Origin: Pseudoscleropodium purum
Lineage: Eukaryota; Streptophyta; Bryopsida; Hypnales; Brachytheciaceae
Direction: 5' to 3'
Assembly: GCA_963969395.1 (NCBI GenBank)
Contig: OZ017802.1
Span: 21,793,410-21,857,409 of the forward strand
Length of the DNA stretch: 64,000 nt
The notes beneath the pieces are model-generated. The model was not told the DNA's origin, did not search any database, and saw only the letters and a program-made list of their open reading frames with translations. Shown piece by piece: positions 23,441 to 37,500 of the stretch. The translations under genes were made by a program, and so were the position numbers. Position 1 is the first letter of the stretch; each line of letters begins with the position of its first letter.

Positions 23441-26300
23441 AAATAAAATTCAAAATTTTTGGAACCATATGGCATCATTCCAATTAAAATCAGATGGTAT
23501 GTGGATCAAGCACTGGATGTGAATGTGTGCTCACCAATCTTGTGGGCTGGGCCGGTTTGAATGCCACTGGCTGGGACGGCCTGGCTACCTACTGGCTGGG
23601 CCAGTCTGGCTTGGTCTTAATCTCCCCTTTTTAAATTAAAACCACCTTGGCAGTTGTTGCCAAAACTTGGCTCTTAACCCTGGAGCGCTCAGCCATTCAT
23701 TTTTTGGACAATGAACAACTTGAAGTTTTTGTTTCTGTCTCGTTCCTGTTTGGATGAAAGTCATCCTAATTTTTGGTGATACTTTATTAAGTTCTTGTCT
23801 TATCTGATGGTTGGATTTGATCTTACTAGAATACAAATTTTTCTAAAATTACAAATGCGGAAGTATGTCAAGTGGTCAAATTGCATTGACTCTAGTTCAA
23901 AACTAGATTAGCAAAAATGAGGTCTTAAATGTAAAGAACACAAAAACTTCAAAAAATCACCATGTCAAGAAAACCTCATTTTGAATCCATTCCAACAAGT
24001 TTTGCTCAAAAAATGATAATATTTTGCCTGTAATCAAATTTTGAAGGAATGTTGAAATTTTCCTTTCCAAATTTATAGAAAAATATTGGTGATAGTATTG
24101 GTGAATCTAACTACATAGATGGAATCTAAAATTCAAAAATCTACAACTTTCCTTTGTATATCAATTCTAAAATATTCTTCCAAATAGCAGGTTATAATGA
24201 TTTTCTCCAAATTGCCAATTTTGGAGAAGAGTCCAGACATTCCAGGGCTAAATCCCAATTTTGGTGGGGTTAATCCAGGACCTTGGGTCTCCTTTTGGAG
24301 ACCCTCTAATACAATCCAAATACGGAAATTAAGCAAACTTATAAATTTTAAGGTAAGGCAATAGCTTTGCCATGTTAGAGGTTTTAGCCCCAAATTCTTA
24401 AACAACTTTTGAAAGAGCTATTTGACACATGGGACACTTGAAATTCTTGGTTCCAACCCAAGATATTCCTAAATGACTAAAAGCTAACACAAAAACCCAC
24501 AATTCCCAATGCCAAGGTTCTAGAGGGGATTTGCTACGCATAAATGTATGAAATCTCACTCCAACATCAATGGGTCAAGAATATAGACTTGTAGCAATAT
24601 CATTAGTGCTTCAACTCAATTGTCAAGGGGATTTTTAACAATAAATTGTGAAATCCCACTCACAATAATTTGAGTGGAGGTTAGTAAACAACTCACAAAG
24701 GAACACAAGAAGATTAGTTAGCCAAAACACAAAAGATTATCAAACCTTTCAAAAAGACCCCCACATCTTTTGAAATGGCTTAAGAATACCAAAGAAGTTG
24801 TAGCGGAAGTCAAGAGCTTGGATGATAACGAAGTTTCTTAACAATGTGGCCTTGTATGGCCTAAACAATATGCAAATTGAATGTTTTGTGTTGTTGGGTT
24901 TCAAACCACTGGAGAAATTTGGTTTCGAGCGACCAAAGATACAAAACAAAAAAAGGGGTGCAAAGGGAGTCAATGGGAGTCCTTTTATACATTTCTAGGG
25001 CTCCTACTTCCTTCCTTTTACATTGAAAACTACCTAAGTAAATTAAAATTAACTAAAATCCATAATTACTACACCTAATTCTACTCTACTATTGAATTCT
25101 CCATATCTTTTGGAAAAAACTTCAAATGAGAAATGAATGGCACCATTAGCTTCAAAAGACCCTTTTTAGCTTACAAAATCTTAACCCCCAATTTCCAAGT
25201 CAAAATTCTCACAAAAGACAATGTTTCCCAACTTAGTGAAAAGGGTGCAAAAACTAATTTTTGGAATTTGTGGTTTTTGCTAATTTTGACTGGCCAAGGT
25301 TGTCCAAAAGGTCCAAAAATATTAGAAAAGAATCTAAGATAATCCAATTTGGCTTTTATATGATCATGATTCGTCGGTCAATTGTAGAACGTTTTTGGAA
25401 TTCCGTCAAAATTTGTTAGTGTTGCCAATTCAAGTAGTTACCGATGTTGGAATGTTGTGAAATTTTATTAGGCTCTTATTTAGACTAAAACACACCATCC
25501 TAATTTTTAGTGGGATTTTATCATCACTAGATGAATTTCTATGAATTTTCCTAGTTTCGGTGACTTCGGTTGACTTCCTATGGAGTCATGTTTTGTAATT
25601 CAAAAAATTACGAAACTTTTTGAGCAACTTATAGGAAGTCCTCACTTACTTTGTGCAAACTTTCAAGTGCAACTTAAACTTTTCCTGGGAGAAAAAATTT
25701 GTTCCCCTTGATTTCAAAATCTCCGAGGAGGGATCATTTCTGTATTAGGGAATTTTGACAATCTGGCTTCACCGTTATGCTCTTGGCATGTTTCTTAGCA
25801 AGAAATATCTCTCTTTTTGTCGTGATCGCCTACTTATAACTTCCATAGACTTTAACCTATAAGTTCATACATAGTAGCCATTTCCCATCTTTCACTTTTA
25901 ACCATGATTTTCACCCAATCTTTTATTGTGGGCTTCTAAATCACTAAAGAAGCTAGAGTGACTCTAACTCTATTAATTTTAGCCAATCTTCATCGCATGC
26001 ACCTTCAATTGTCAAAATTCCATGTAGCATCTAATTGAGTGTTTTTACCTAGTGTCCTGACTAAAATTGGGATTGCTCCCAATCCATAATTTAACACTTA
26101 AACACCTTCTTTAAATATTCAAAACTCACAAAAAACTTATTTGGAGCATTTTCGGTATCTTCAAGGTGTTAACCCCATCACATATAATTTCATCCCAATT
26201 TCTTATGAAGTCACTTAAATGGTCGTTTTAACCATAATTTACTCATAAAAATGAGTAAAAAGTAAAAAAAAAAATAGACCTTGAATCCCAAGTGACATCC
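23441..26300. other. AT-rich stretch, no recognisable gene
   Basis: Short open frames occur on both strands but none resembles a known family or has exon-like composition. It is probably decayed transposon sequence. Confidence 0.35.
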
Positions 26301-28260
26301 TTAGGGCTCACATAAGGGAACGTTGTTGTTTCTATTGAGGAGTGCCAACGTGTTGCACAATTTCTCATGGGAGGAAATATGGATCTAAGGGACCTTCAAC
26401 GTGACCTTCAAGCTCAACAGAGGCCATGGCGCATCTAAGGCAGCACAACCTGTCAAGTATGTAATTGGGATATGGATGACGACAACATGCCCACTATGGG
26501 CATTGACTTGTGCGCTTACAATTTAAGGTGTCTGTCTTGCAATGAGTTGCTAAAGTAGAGGTGTGAGGAGAATTTGTCGTTGGTTATGCCGTTTTTTTGC
26601 ACGGAGATGTAAAGCAGAAGGGGACTTGGTACTAGAGGGGCAACTTTATGGACTATTGCAAAGCAGCTCCATAGAGATGCAATTGCCACTGCATGTAGAA
26701 AACAGAAGCGCATAGAAATTCCGACCACTACAATCAATGCGAGGATGTAAGGGTGTTCATTGGAAGGAATTCATTTCTTAGGTTCAATCAAATTGATGTG
26801 GACCTGAATTGTAGAGTTGAATTGTGGGGTTTGCAAGCAATACACCACGAAGCATGAGGCGGATGTGCTTGCAAAGCTCAAGAAGAAGTGATTGCATCCT
26901 AGTAATTTTCTGTTTCAAGGTGATGTTATGATCTTGGGATGAGTAGATCTGAGGTTCATTGTGAGCACTTTTGTGAGATGACCCAATTCATTCGAAAGAT
27001 TTCATGTACATTTGGAGAGTAGAGGGTTTTGAATCAACTGACATGATCAATTAGTGTAATGTCTTGCAGCTTTGCAGAAACTTGATTATCTGGCATTGGT
27101 TGGGTACAAGCAGGAGGTGACCCTTGTCTCATAGTAAGTTGCGAAGAGGCTGGTGAGTGACTAACTCTTTTTAGATTGAAATTTCTTGTGCACTTAAGAC
27201 TCTTTTTGTATGACCAACAAAACTCTCGTCATAGAAGTTTTAGTTTGGAGTTGTTGTGATGTGGAATCAGTATGTCATTATGATATTACATAGGTAGCGT
27301 ACAATCTAATAAACTTCTGGTCATCATATTGTTTTGAACTTTTTCTCATTTGTGTTTCGTTGCAAATATTGAGAGAAAGTTAGAGAGTTTTATAATAGAA
27401 TTAGAAGGGGAGTTTTGAACTCTGGATGTCCATTCCCAAGATTTTGGCATTGTATGAGAATTGTCATATAATGAGAGTGTCATATACAAGAGGTGAGAGT
27501 GTAGCTCTTCCTGAATTGACAGCAAGTTCTGAGAAATTTAAAACAAATAGTGGAGGCAGAGAATTTATGTAAAATGTGTGAAACTGGAAAATATAAGACA
27601 ATGAAACGAATCCTACGTCACAAAAATTGATTTACAGTCAAGTGAGTCATTTATTTTCTGATCACAGTGGCTTGATGCTGAGAAAAGCATGGTGCCATTG
27701 GAGATGGTCCTGGTGCTTGGAGGCTCCATGAGTGATGAAGTGGTGAGGTTCAATTGATGCGGACTTGTCACTAGGAATTCACTTGATGATGCTCCCCTTC
27801 CTGTTCATATTATTGTGCTCGGGATATTGTTTGCGGTACCCTTGTATTTGACTGAGGTTGATTACAAGGCCTTCAAGCATGCTTCTGTATGTCGCTCAAT
27901 TACTGAAGACTGTCCAACTAAGTGCTCGTGGCCCTTCTATGAGGTAGTAATTGGATGAGTGCTAAATTTCTGCATTGTCGTCTGCAAATTCATGTACCAT
28001 TCAACGTAATGGAATCATTCACTATGCTAAGCTTATTTCTCATGTGCTGTCACTCCACTTCTCTGCCTTTCTGAGGCATTCCTCGTTGCTGTGGTCGTTA
28101 GTGGTGCAACTGCACCGCTTCAACTGGTTCTGCCTACTCCTCTTGCATGTGGATAAGGTAGGTTGTGAGAACTCCATTGTGGCGCTCCCAGTAGTGTAAG
28201 GTGTGTACTTGGTCAATGGTCAGTGCAAAAGATGAACCACGTAGCGGCAACTGATTGCCA
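26301..28260. other. Moderate-GC block with unidentified coding-like pieces
   Basis: Base composition rises here. Some short stretches on the plus strand look coding, for example around 27780-27905 (reading LPVHIIVLGILFAVPLYL, a hydrophobic segment, then TEVDYKAFKHAS). Stops break every frame. It may be a decayed gene or a GC-richer transposon. I cannot identify it. Confidence 0.25.
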
Positions 28261-31200
28261 AAAGAATTCCGCAGAAAGAAATATGATCCCTCTCATCTGC
28301 TACTCTATTGCATACCACTTACTGACATATGAAATCACAAATGGTCTATAATTAACTAGACAGGAGTGGAGTTTGCTAAAAAAATTCATGGAGACTTAGT
28401 AACCAATGCAACCTACACCCATGGGCACGGTTGGATTCTTGTCAGGCATTGTTTTGCTTCAACAGTGACAACTTGGCCCATATGACCACAGTGCGCCTCG
28501 CCCGCCCTCCAAATCGACCATGGACCTTAATGGGTTAACCCAAATTAGCATAGTTTGACTCAACCTTGTTGAAAGTTGATCACTATTCAACTTTGAAAAT
28601 TTTAACATTGTGAATTTATTTTAAATAGTTTCTTGCATACCAATTTTAACAATAGTGGACATGTCAAACATATCCCAAATGATCTTGTAGTGAGAGAATG
28701 CTTAAAAAACAAAGATGATGAAAAATTATAAAAATTTCAGATAATTCATTTTAAATAAATCAAAATTCCAATGATTTGTTCAAATCTTTCCTCTTCTAAA
28801 TCAGTTTCCAAAAAACATCCATAAAAATATCTCATAAATTACCACTAGAATTTGAGCTAATGGTATAAAAATTGTTTTAAAACTACCATTTCTAGTGCAA
28901 TGAGTGAAAATTGAAAACTATTTTTTTCATTTTCAAACATAATTTATTTTTCCATACTACTAGGAGAAGTATATATATATAATATCAACTTCTTGCCTCG
29001 ATGCATTGTGAGATATAAGTGTTTATAGTTGATGTGAAAAAATTCACATCTTACTAAATTGTTCAAATTCTCTTTTATTAGCAAGCTACCCTCATTGCCC
29101 CTAAAATTTGAACCTTATTTATGTATGTGTGAGTGTATGTGTATGGATGTGTATTCATGCATTCAAATGGAAATAGGAATATATTTTTACATAGTGTAAA
29201 AGCACTAAACACTTTTTGATTTTGTTGCATTTAGAGAATTAGAAATAGAACTCATTGTATTATAATCTTCTGGAACTTTTTTTAATATGAATGAGTAGTA
29301 GAACACTAAAAATTATAGAGACCTAAAAAACATAATCCCCAAAAATATGCACAAAATATTCAATGAAATTTTTTACAAAAGCAAATACCTTTTGTTTAAA
29401 ATCAATATAGACACCTATTACATAGGTACATTATAGACTCCTATGATCATGTACTCATGATTGTAGGTTCACATAGCAACAACCATTGTCTGAAAATCTA
29501 GTTAAGCAATGCACAAAAAAATCTTTGATTTTCACTTTGAACTTTAATATCTTAGAATTTACATGGTGAAAGTGTTTGAAATTTTTTACACACATTTTCA
29601 TAAAAGTCTAATACAAGATTCTATTGAATATGCAAATAAAGCATTTTTTTCCCATCACTCCTCTTTGCACTAGAAATGATAGATTTTGGGAGTAGTTTCT
29701 TGTGAAATATAGTCACCAATCTTTAGGTTTAATAAGTAAAATAATCTCTTAAAGATTACCATAATTAAAATTTATCATTTCAAACTTTCACCTTTTCAAA
29801 TTTAAAAAAAATATTGATAAGTGTAAAAGTATAGCACAATTGTTGTTATGTGAGCCAATAATCATTAACACATCAGCCTAAAAGACTATGCACTTATGTC
29901 ATAGGTATCTATATCATAGAAATCTTTCATGATATAGATACCTATATTACAGATGTTTGTACTATAAGCACCTTTAAATGGTTGTAGGATATCTATTATA
30001 CATTATATATGTTCAAAGTTTATAGGCTTGCATTTCCATACTCACACACTAGCACTATTGGTTTTGAGACTTTGAATCTTTATCATAATTTTTTTACACT
30101 AAGTCTATGTAGAGTTTTGAGGATTAAGTCTTCATGGTAGGAAATTGAGTTGAGAATATATAAAAAAATTCAATAAAAAAATTTATTAAGTATAAATAAA
30201 TACAAGATGGAAGAGAAAATTAAATGACTTAGATTGTTGATAGTTCTAAAATTGAATTGATACATGAGTGATTACAAAAAACCTTTGCACTGTTTTGTGT
30301 CACACATTGAGTGACAATTGGGTTTAAATATAATACTTTTGGATTTCTATTTGCATTGCCATGGAATTTTTACCGGGGTTGCATAAGGGGAATGTAAATC
30401 TAAAATATTTTTTGAGGTACTTTTTCACAAACATAATGATTGTGGGACAATAATTCCAAAGGTTTGTCACATTCAATGATTTAGATTTTTTATATTACTT
30501 TTGAATACCTTTTGGGGGTAATCACAATCTCAAAAAAATTCCAAATCTCGTCTCATTCCACCTCATCCTCTCTTGTTGAAGGTTTCAATAAATAGCATTG
30601 CAAATCCCTTAGATTCTTTTTTGAAGAAGTCTTTGGTTTGAGGATTTTGGTGGTTCATGAAAGATTGCAAATTTGACCTTTCCTTCTCACATGCCTTCCT
30701 AGGATATTTCACAACAGTGGGCGTGACCAAAAGAATTGAAAATAGTAGCCCCATTTAAAAAAATTCAACTAGGGCACATCCTTTCTATATGAAGTTAATG
30801 AAATAGTACTAGTCAAAGTGCAATTCTAAGTATTGCAACGTACTCAACAATACCTACAAAATATATCTTGGAAAAAAAAAGATGTAAAGTAAGTTTCATC
30901 CATTTGTGACTAATAGAGAAGACACACATACCATAAACAGTAGAAAATCAAGTAGAAAACGAATGAACCTTTCCAACATCCTAAACTCAACCAAAAATCA
31001 GTCATACTTGAGACATAGTCCTAGAACTTAATATAGTACCAATTTCCAGAAATTAAAAAAAAACAAAAACAAATACTACTAACAAGTGTTTCTTGCAATC
31101 ATCCACATCAAACACATGTCAATCCTAATTAAGTAAATTCTTAATGGTGAATGAGTTCTACACACTAATATGTTTTTGGAAGATGCCATGATTGTCCCCA

Positions 31201-31420
31201 AAACAAAGACTCTTTAAAACTTTCACATCACGAATCCAAATGGGGAATGAACAGGCCTATTGTAAGCTTTTCAATGTCTTCCCCAAATCAACACTCCATA
31301 AGGTAGGTACACCCAAATGTGCCATTGGCCTTAAACTGCCACCTATACAATGTGTACATCTCCAAAGTCAGTTCTATACCCATGTGGAAGAAACCCTTTT
31401 AGAACCAAACTTTGTTCTTT
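28261..31420. other. AT-rich intergenic sequence
   Basis: No gene, array or terminal repeat was recognised. Confidence 0.4.
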
Positions 31421-31585
31421 AATAACTTTTGCATACAGTATTCAAATGCCACGTTCTTTGGTGCATTGAAACCTCTTTTCACTTGCCAACAAGAACATAT
31501 GAAAATCTGACCAGTTTAATAATAGAAAATAGGCATTGTAGCAAAAAGTGGCGGGTTGGGGAGTACCTACCTTAACCTTAGTAGA
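31419..31585 (+). repeat. Dispersed repeat shared with 42273-42410
   Basis: From TTAATAACTTTTGCATACAG through GCCAACAAGAACATATGAAA to GGGAGTACCTAC, this stretch matches 42273-42410 closely. At 42273 the same TTAA is the right target duplication of a TTAA-family element, while here it occurs once with no element, so this copy acts as an empty site. Confidence 0.65.
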
Positions 31586-32035
31586 GTTGAGTGGACTTGC
31601 AGAAGCTAACTGTGACTTGGAAAGTGCCGAGACGCGGTGTTTTGTTTCTGAGAGGCGCAGGCAAGCCAATGAGCAAGAATGCAAGGCGCCTGCCATGAGC
31701 CATAACTTAAATCGCACCACTGATACTGCCTGCCTGTACCCACCCGCCTTGGTCGTCATGCTTCGTCATGCTTCGTCATGCTTCATAAGTGTGGGCTGCC
31801 TACTCCGCAAGGACTCACTGTGCAACAAGCCAATGAGCAAGAATGCAAGGCGCCTGCCTGCATCCACCCGCCTTGGTCCTGCCCGCTTTCCCGCTCTGTT
31901 CGTCATGCTTCGCAAGTGCGGGCTGCCTACCCCGCAAGGACTCAATACTGTGCAAAAAGCTTGTCCAAACAGTGGGACCAGGATTGAAGTGCAGTCCATG
32001 GACTTGAAGTGGTCTCCACACAATCCCACTTAACT
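31548..32035. repeat. GC-rich block with an internal duplication
   Basis: Two adjacent units, 31662-31825 and 31826 to about 31963, share CAAGCCAATGAGCAAGAATG, AAGGCGCCTGCC, CCCGCCTTGGTC and GGGCTGCCTAC. A 10-bp word (CGTCATGCTT) is repeated three times at 31754-31783 in the first unit. Long open frames occur on both strands, which suggests composition rather than a gene. The composition is very different from the flanks, which are a common dispersed repeat. Confidence 0.6.
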
Positions 32036-32598
32036 TAGAACTAACTACAGTTACGCCGTTGCGGTGCAAGAATGCTTACTAGAATATACGGAGTAGTATA
32101 CAAGAACCAATCTTACAATGCAAAAACACCAAAAATGTTTCATCAAATTCAAAGGTTTTATTGAGAAGACGTTTGGATGTCATTAGGGTCTAGCAAGAAC
32201 AGTTGCTTCAAAAATTGTGTGGATGAATATGTTATGGTTGAAATCGTGACACAATTTGCATGTAATACAAAAAAAATAAGGTATATGCTTCTATAATCAT
32301 CACTATTTAAATACAACTGAGCATCATAACTATTATCAAGCATGAATGTTTTCATTTGATCTTGTTTGAAACTAAAAGAGGATTTCAACACACTTTAGCA
32401 TGTATCATTTGGACACTACGTGAATAAGTTGCTAATTTTTGAAATACTATCTATAGGTGTGCCAAAAAACTTCATGAGATTCTTATAGACTCTTGATTGT
32501 GTACATTTGAAGTAATCAATATCTAGTTTTTGTGGCCCTCATTGGTTCAAATCAAGATGTGACATTTTGGGTAGTGTTAATTGTGGATATACAATTGA
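32036..32598. other. AT-rich intergenic sequence
   Basis: No supported feature. Confidence 0.4.
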
Positions 32599-33472
32599 GT
32601 TCAATAATCTTACAAACTAACAATTATGCCAGTCAAAAAACAATTCATAATATTTTATATACAATTGACATTTTTCATCTTGCACAATTAACATTCAAAT
32701 CTTATACAATTCTAATCAAGCATACCAAATTTTAATTTCAAAAAATCAAAACTTCATTTTGGGTGAATTGTTTCATATAATATTTATGGTTTTACATAAT
32801 AATTATTTGAAAAAACATTGGTGATGAATTTGTTTAATTTGATTGCATAGATGTATAGGAAACATCCATACTCACATCTTTCCTTCAACAAGCATTTCCA
32901 ACAAAGTTTCAAAACCTCCTTAACAAAGATTTCAATACTGGAGAAACAATGCTCAAATTTTGTAAAATAAACATCTCTTTATTGTAATTGAATTTTGCTA
33001 TTTGCCCTTCACATGGTAACTAATTTTGAACATTTGAGCATAATGATACAATCACTTTGCCAAAATCTAGTTAAAATACAAAGATTTATCTATTAAATAG
33101 AAATGAGAATTGTCACTCCAACATTGAAATTAATCTCTTTTGATGAAGTTCTAAAACTTCTTTAGAGATGCTTGTTAAAGGGTAGATGTGCATGTGGATA
33201 ATTCCTACACATCTATGCAATCAAACTTAAAAAATTCCATCACCAATCAATTATATCAGTTTCAATATATTATTATGTAAAACCATGAATATTATATAAA
33301 ATAATTCACCCAAAATGAAGTTTTGGTTTTTTGAAATTGAAATTTGGTATACTTGATTGGAATTGCTTAAGAATTGAATGTTAAATATGCAAGACAAAAA
33401 ATGCCAATTGTATTCTATATTATGCAAATTTTTGTGAATGGCAGGATAAGCAGTTTGTAAAGATTATTGAAC
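32599..33472. mobile_element. Large foldback (inverted-repeat) element, arms about 435 bp
   Basis: The left arm begins GTTCAATAATCTTACAAACT and the complement of the right arm begins GTTCAATAATCTTTACAAACT. Matching blocks follow in order on both arms, for example AACTTCATTTTGGGTGAATT, ATGGTTTTACATAATAAT and TTGATTGCATAGATGT, continuing to near the centre at about 33035. There is almost no loop. The divergence of the arms suggests an old insertion. No coding sequence is present. It could be a foldback transposon or an inverted duplication; a transcript would form a long double-stranded RNA. Confidence 0.75.
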
Positions 33473-34319
33473 CCACCTACACATTAATTACAGATCTCTC
33501 ACCTTCTAGGGGTACGGCTCAAGAATACAGTACTTATTAAAATACAGTATATGCCCTCTGCTCTCACTTTACAGGTACGGTACAATACTCTCCCCTACCT
33601 CTCACTTATTAATGATGATTGCAAAGTCCTGTGTATTCTGTGAGTCTGTCTTACAGTTGACGCAACAATTTTTCACATGTCAAGTTGGGAACATATATGA
33701 TTGGACAATTTTTTAAATTTTTTTTCATTCTTTGTGCTTTGTTAGGTTTTTTTTAATGTTTTTTTTTTAATGTTTTTCTTTATGTTTCGACACACAAGGT
33801 GGATTGCCATGACTTGGATACAACTAAAGTATATGACTTATTTCAACTAGGGCCCATTTGCGCAAATTAGTGTGACCTATTTTCATGAAGGAGGAAAATA
33901 TGATGTGGACTTTCATTCATTCAAGTTAACCAAAATTAGATGTTGTACTAGCAAGGTAGCAATTTCTCCATGGATAGAAATGGTGTCTATTTTGATTGGA
34001 AATTTGTTTGTTGATAAATCATAGTAAATGGATTTGGATTAATGGTGATGGTAGACGTCATATTTGATAATCTAAGGGGCATTTCACACTATGGCCAAAG
34101 GTCTAGAGGCCGTAGGTTTCTACCTATCAAGTTTCAAGAAACCAAGAATTTGGCTTTTTGACTCTTCACACTAGAAGGTAAAGTCTAAAGGCCATCGCCC
34201 TCCAAATTGCCTACATAGCAACTAACTCTCAAAAGAAGTTTGAGATCCAAATTAAGATTGGGAGGCAGTGAATTTTTTTTCAAAATAAATTAAAGATTTT
34301 AACCATTAGATTGGTTTGG
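33473..34319. other. AT-rich sequence with a short pyrimidine-rich patch
   Basis: A patch at about 33490-33660 is less AT-rich, but I see no gene in it. Confidence 0.35.
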
Positions 34320-34545
34320 GGTTTGGACTTTGGGCTTAGGCCTATGGAGGCTTCACACTAACGCTATCCAAATTGAGAGGCTAGGGGAGTTCATTACCAA
34401 GAGTTTGGACTTTGGGCTTGGCTTTGGAAGGCTTTGCACTATGACCATCCAAGTTGAGAAGCTATCAATTGAAGCTCATTGTCAAATATTTGGACTTTGG
34501 ACTTAGCCTTAGGAGGCTTCACACTATGGTTGGACAAAGGCTCTA
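34320..34545. repeat. Three-copy degenerate tandem repeat, unit about 85 bp
   Basis: The word TTTGGACTTTGGGCTT recurs at about 34322, 34403 and 34489 (last copy with one change). Each is followed by GGAGGCTT-CACACTA-type and CCAA-TTGAGA-type blocks. Confidence 0.65.
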
Positions 34546-37500
34546 GTTTCTATATTTTATTGCCTATTTATTGTCTTTTTCTTTGGACTTTCAATAAAGT
34601 TTGGCCACTCAATCCCATGGCATCTCAACTAAGACAACTATAATGTGAAGTACCCTTAATTTCAATTGAACAACTTTGGGTCAACCACTTGCAGATTTAC
34701 ACATAATGAATGTAACAAAATATCATCACTAACAATGTCTAGATTCATTTTGTATTTTCATAACAAGCTAGGTTTCAAATTTTTTTCACAAGAAGTTAAA
34801 TCTGGATTTTTTTCCGTAACAAGTACATTTTTATTTTTATTTATTTTTGTAACAAGCTAGGTTTGCCAACATTCTAATTAATAAAACATGAGTTCTCCAA
34901 CAAGTGGGACTTGATTTAGATATGAGCAAAAAATCTCTTGAAACGTAAACCTTGAGTCCCCTATTGCATGTTTGCGTTCATATTGTTAATTGTCATGCAT
35001 GAATTTTTGTAAATGATGACCCTAAAGTAGCCATCTAGAATATTTTGCATGGAGTTTTGAATCAATATACTTTAAAGTAGCTCTAACTAATTCAATTTTA
35101 TAGTGTATGTGCTTGGCTTTGCAAATTTGAGGTCATAAAATCTAAAAAAATGTGTGGTGACAAAGACTCTTCATATCATTAAGATATAAAAAATGTATTG
35201 TAACATATTGATTTCTAGTTTTTTGCATGTATTTTTTGTTTTGTACGCTACTACAATGACTTGTCCTATACATTGAAAACAAGTCAAACTATAATCTTCC
35301 TTAATTTCTACTAATTCCAAATTTAACAAAAAATTAACAAAAAATAGTGTAATCTTTGTTATTTTTTCCTTGACCATGGAAAATTATCCCCCCTATCATC
35401 ATTCAATCAGACATGCTAAAATAATTAACATTGTCCATAACAAGGTCATATATCTTAAATGTAATTGAATTTACTTTATTTTTACATCATGTCAGTCTCT
35501 TGTCTGCCCACCAATGATGAGAGTTTTGGACAACTTTCATAAATCAAGTTGTCAACATATGTGAGTGAGTCAAAATAGATGGTTATTTTCTCTCTTTGAG
35601 GCAATGTCAATAGTGAAAGTGTCATTGATTGCATGCTTTAATTGTTGCAACAAATATATTGAGTGTAGACCATGGTGAGACAAATTTTGGGATCCAATAT
35701 AGGCTCATGCACTATCTTAAATTCTAGTATAAGATTACAAGAAAAAACCCTCTTACACACTTTGTTGTGTGCTATATTCTACATTCCAAAGTTTTAATCA
35801 ATGCTGAAATACAAATTTTTAGGCAAAATTTTATGCTTCACACTTTGTGCCATCATTAGAGCTTGCTAATAGGATTAAAAGTGTCATGATAGACTATGTT
35901 ATGCTATGTAGAGTGAGCTTGCATTGGTATTCATTACGCTTTACAAAAGTCACAAAATCAAGGGATTTGCTATACTAACACTATATTCACAATTTGTTGT
36001 AGAGTGGCAATCAATGCCACTTTTTAGTGTATTGTCAATGCATTGTGACACTTTGTGTTACAATATACTAAGATTTCAAAATTTCAAAATTTTTATTTCC
36101 AACCAACCCTCCCCCACTCTTGTACTTTTCAAAAACCAACTTGTTTGGTAGTAAATATGGGACAATTCATCCCATATCCGGTATATGTATTCAATATTTA
36201 GTACATATTTGTATGCAATATTGTATATATATATATATATATATGCGGTATCCATATTCAGTATTTAGTACATATTTGTATGTAATATTATATCCATATC
36301 TAGAATTTTATATTTGGACAGCTCTAATTAAATCTCATAAGATCAACAACTTGTGATTTTCTAAGAAATCAACGTCAATTTTGAGGATAAGCATTTTTTT
36401 AAAAAGAAATCAACGACCTGTAAATTTTTTGAGAGAAGGCAAGGGGGGCAACTAATACAAACAAGGGTGGTATGCCTCTTTCCAATGCATTGTTGCACTA
36501 CTATAACATGACTTCTTTGATAATGCTCTAGGGTAGTGTCATTTTACACTTTCTTGACATTTTAGCATATGTTGTTTTGCATAATGTGTGCATAAAACAA
36601 AAATGTCAATTTCTTTTACTATAATTGTATCTAAAATTGACCACAATTTTTTATACTCACAACAATTTATATTTTAATCCTTAAGGTCCTTGCATCCCAA
36701 AACTAGATATGATGTGGTCAAATTCAATTTTAGCTTTCAAAATATTTCTTTTTATATTTCTTTTAAATAAAAATGTAGTCTAACAAGTTTAGTTTTCATG
36801 CTTAGTATTTAAAATTTTGAAACAACAATGACAACAACGACATTTTTTTGGAGACCATATTGAATGAATAGTCTATATGTGATTAATTTGACCATTCACA
36901 TCACAAGCGTGGATAGTGCAAACAACATTGCTACTTCTTTGCAAAGATATTCTAATATATATTCTAATTGATATAATTCTCTTTCCATTTTCTACTTTGA
37001 AAGTTCATAATAATTTATTTTTTAAATTCAAAAAGTCATCATATACATAAAAGAACAAAACATCATCATTTAATCACTTATTTGAAGTCTATAATTAGCT
37101 TTATAAAATAAATTGACTTGAAAACCATAGCCATTAGCCAAGGGTATTTAAGGAATTAAAAAATCATGATAATCACTTGAAATTTTTTACTATACTTAGA
37201 AGTTTCACATTAACATTGATAATTTTCTATTTTCTATTTATCTTATATTATTAAATTCATTAAATACACATTTTTTATAAAATAATCAAGATTTTTTTAC
37301 TATAGTAGATAGCACACAATCTTATTCAACAAATTTATAAATTAAAAACTTGAGATCACATTGAGATATGTATAGAGAGATTTTACAAGGGTTGAATTTA
37401 GACATAAATTATCATTAGATGTGGGTACCTTATGTGATTGTTGATTATCTAATTCTTGGCATAGTTACTTGTTGCAAAATGACCATCATACTCTTTTTAT

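Noticed and set aside
31442..32069. Open frame of 161 codons (plus) and several minus frames
   Set aside because: Internal duplication and high GC explain them; no recognisable protein.
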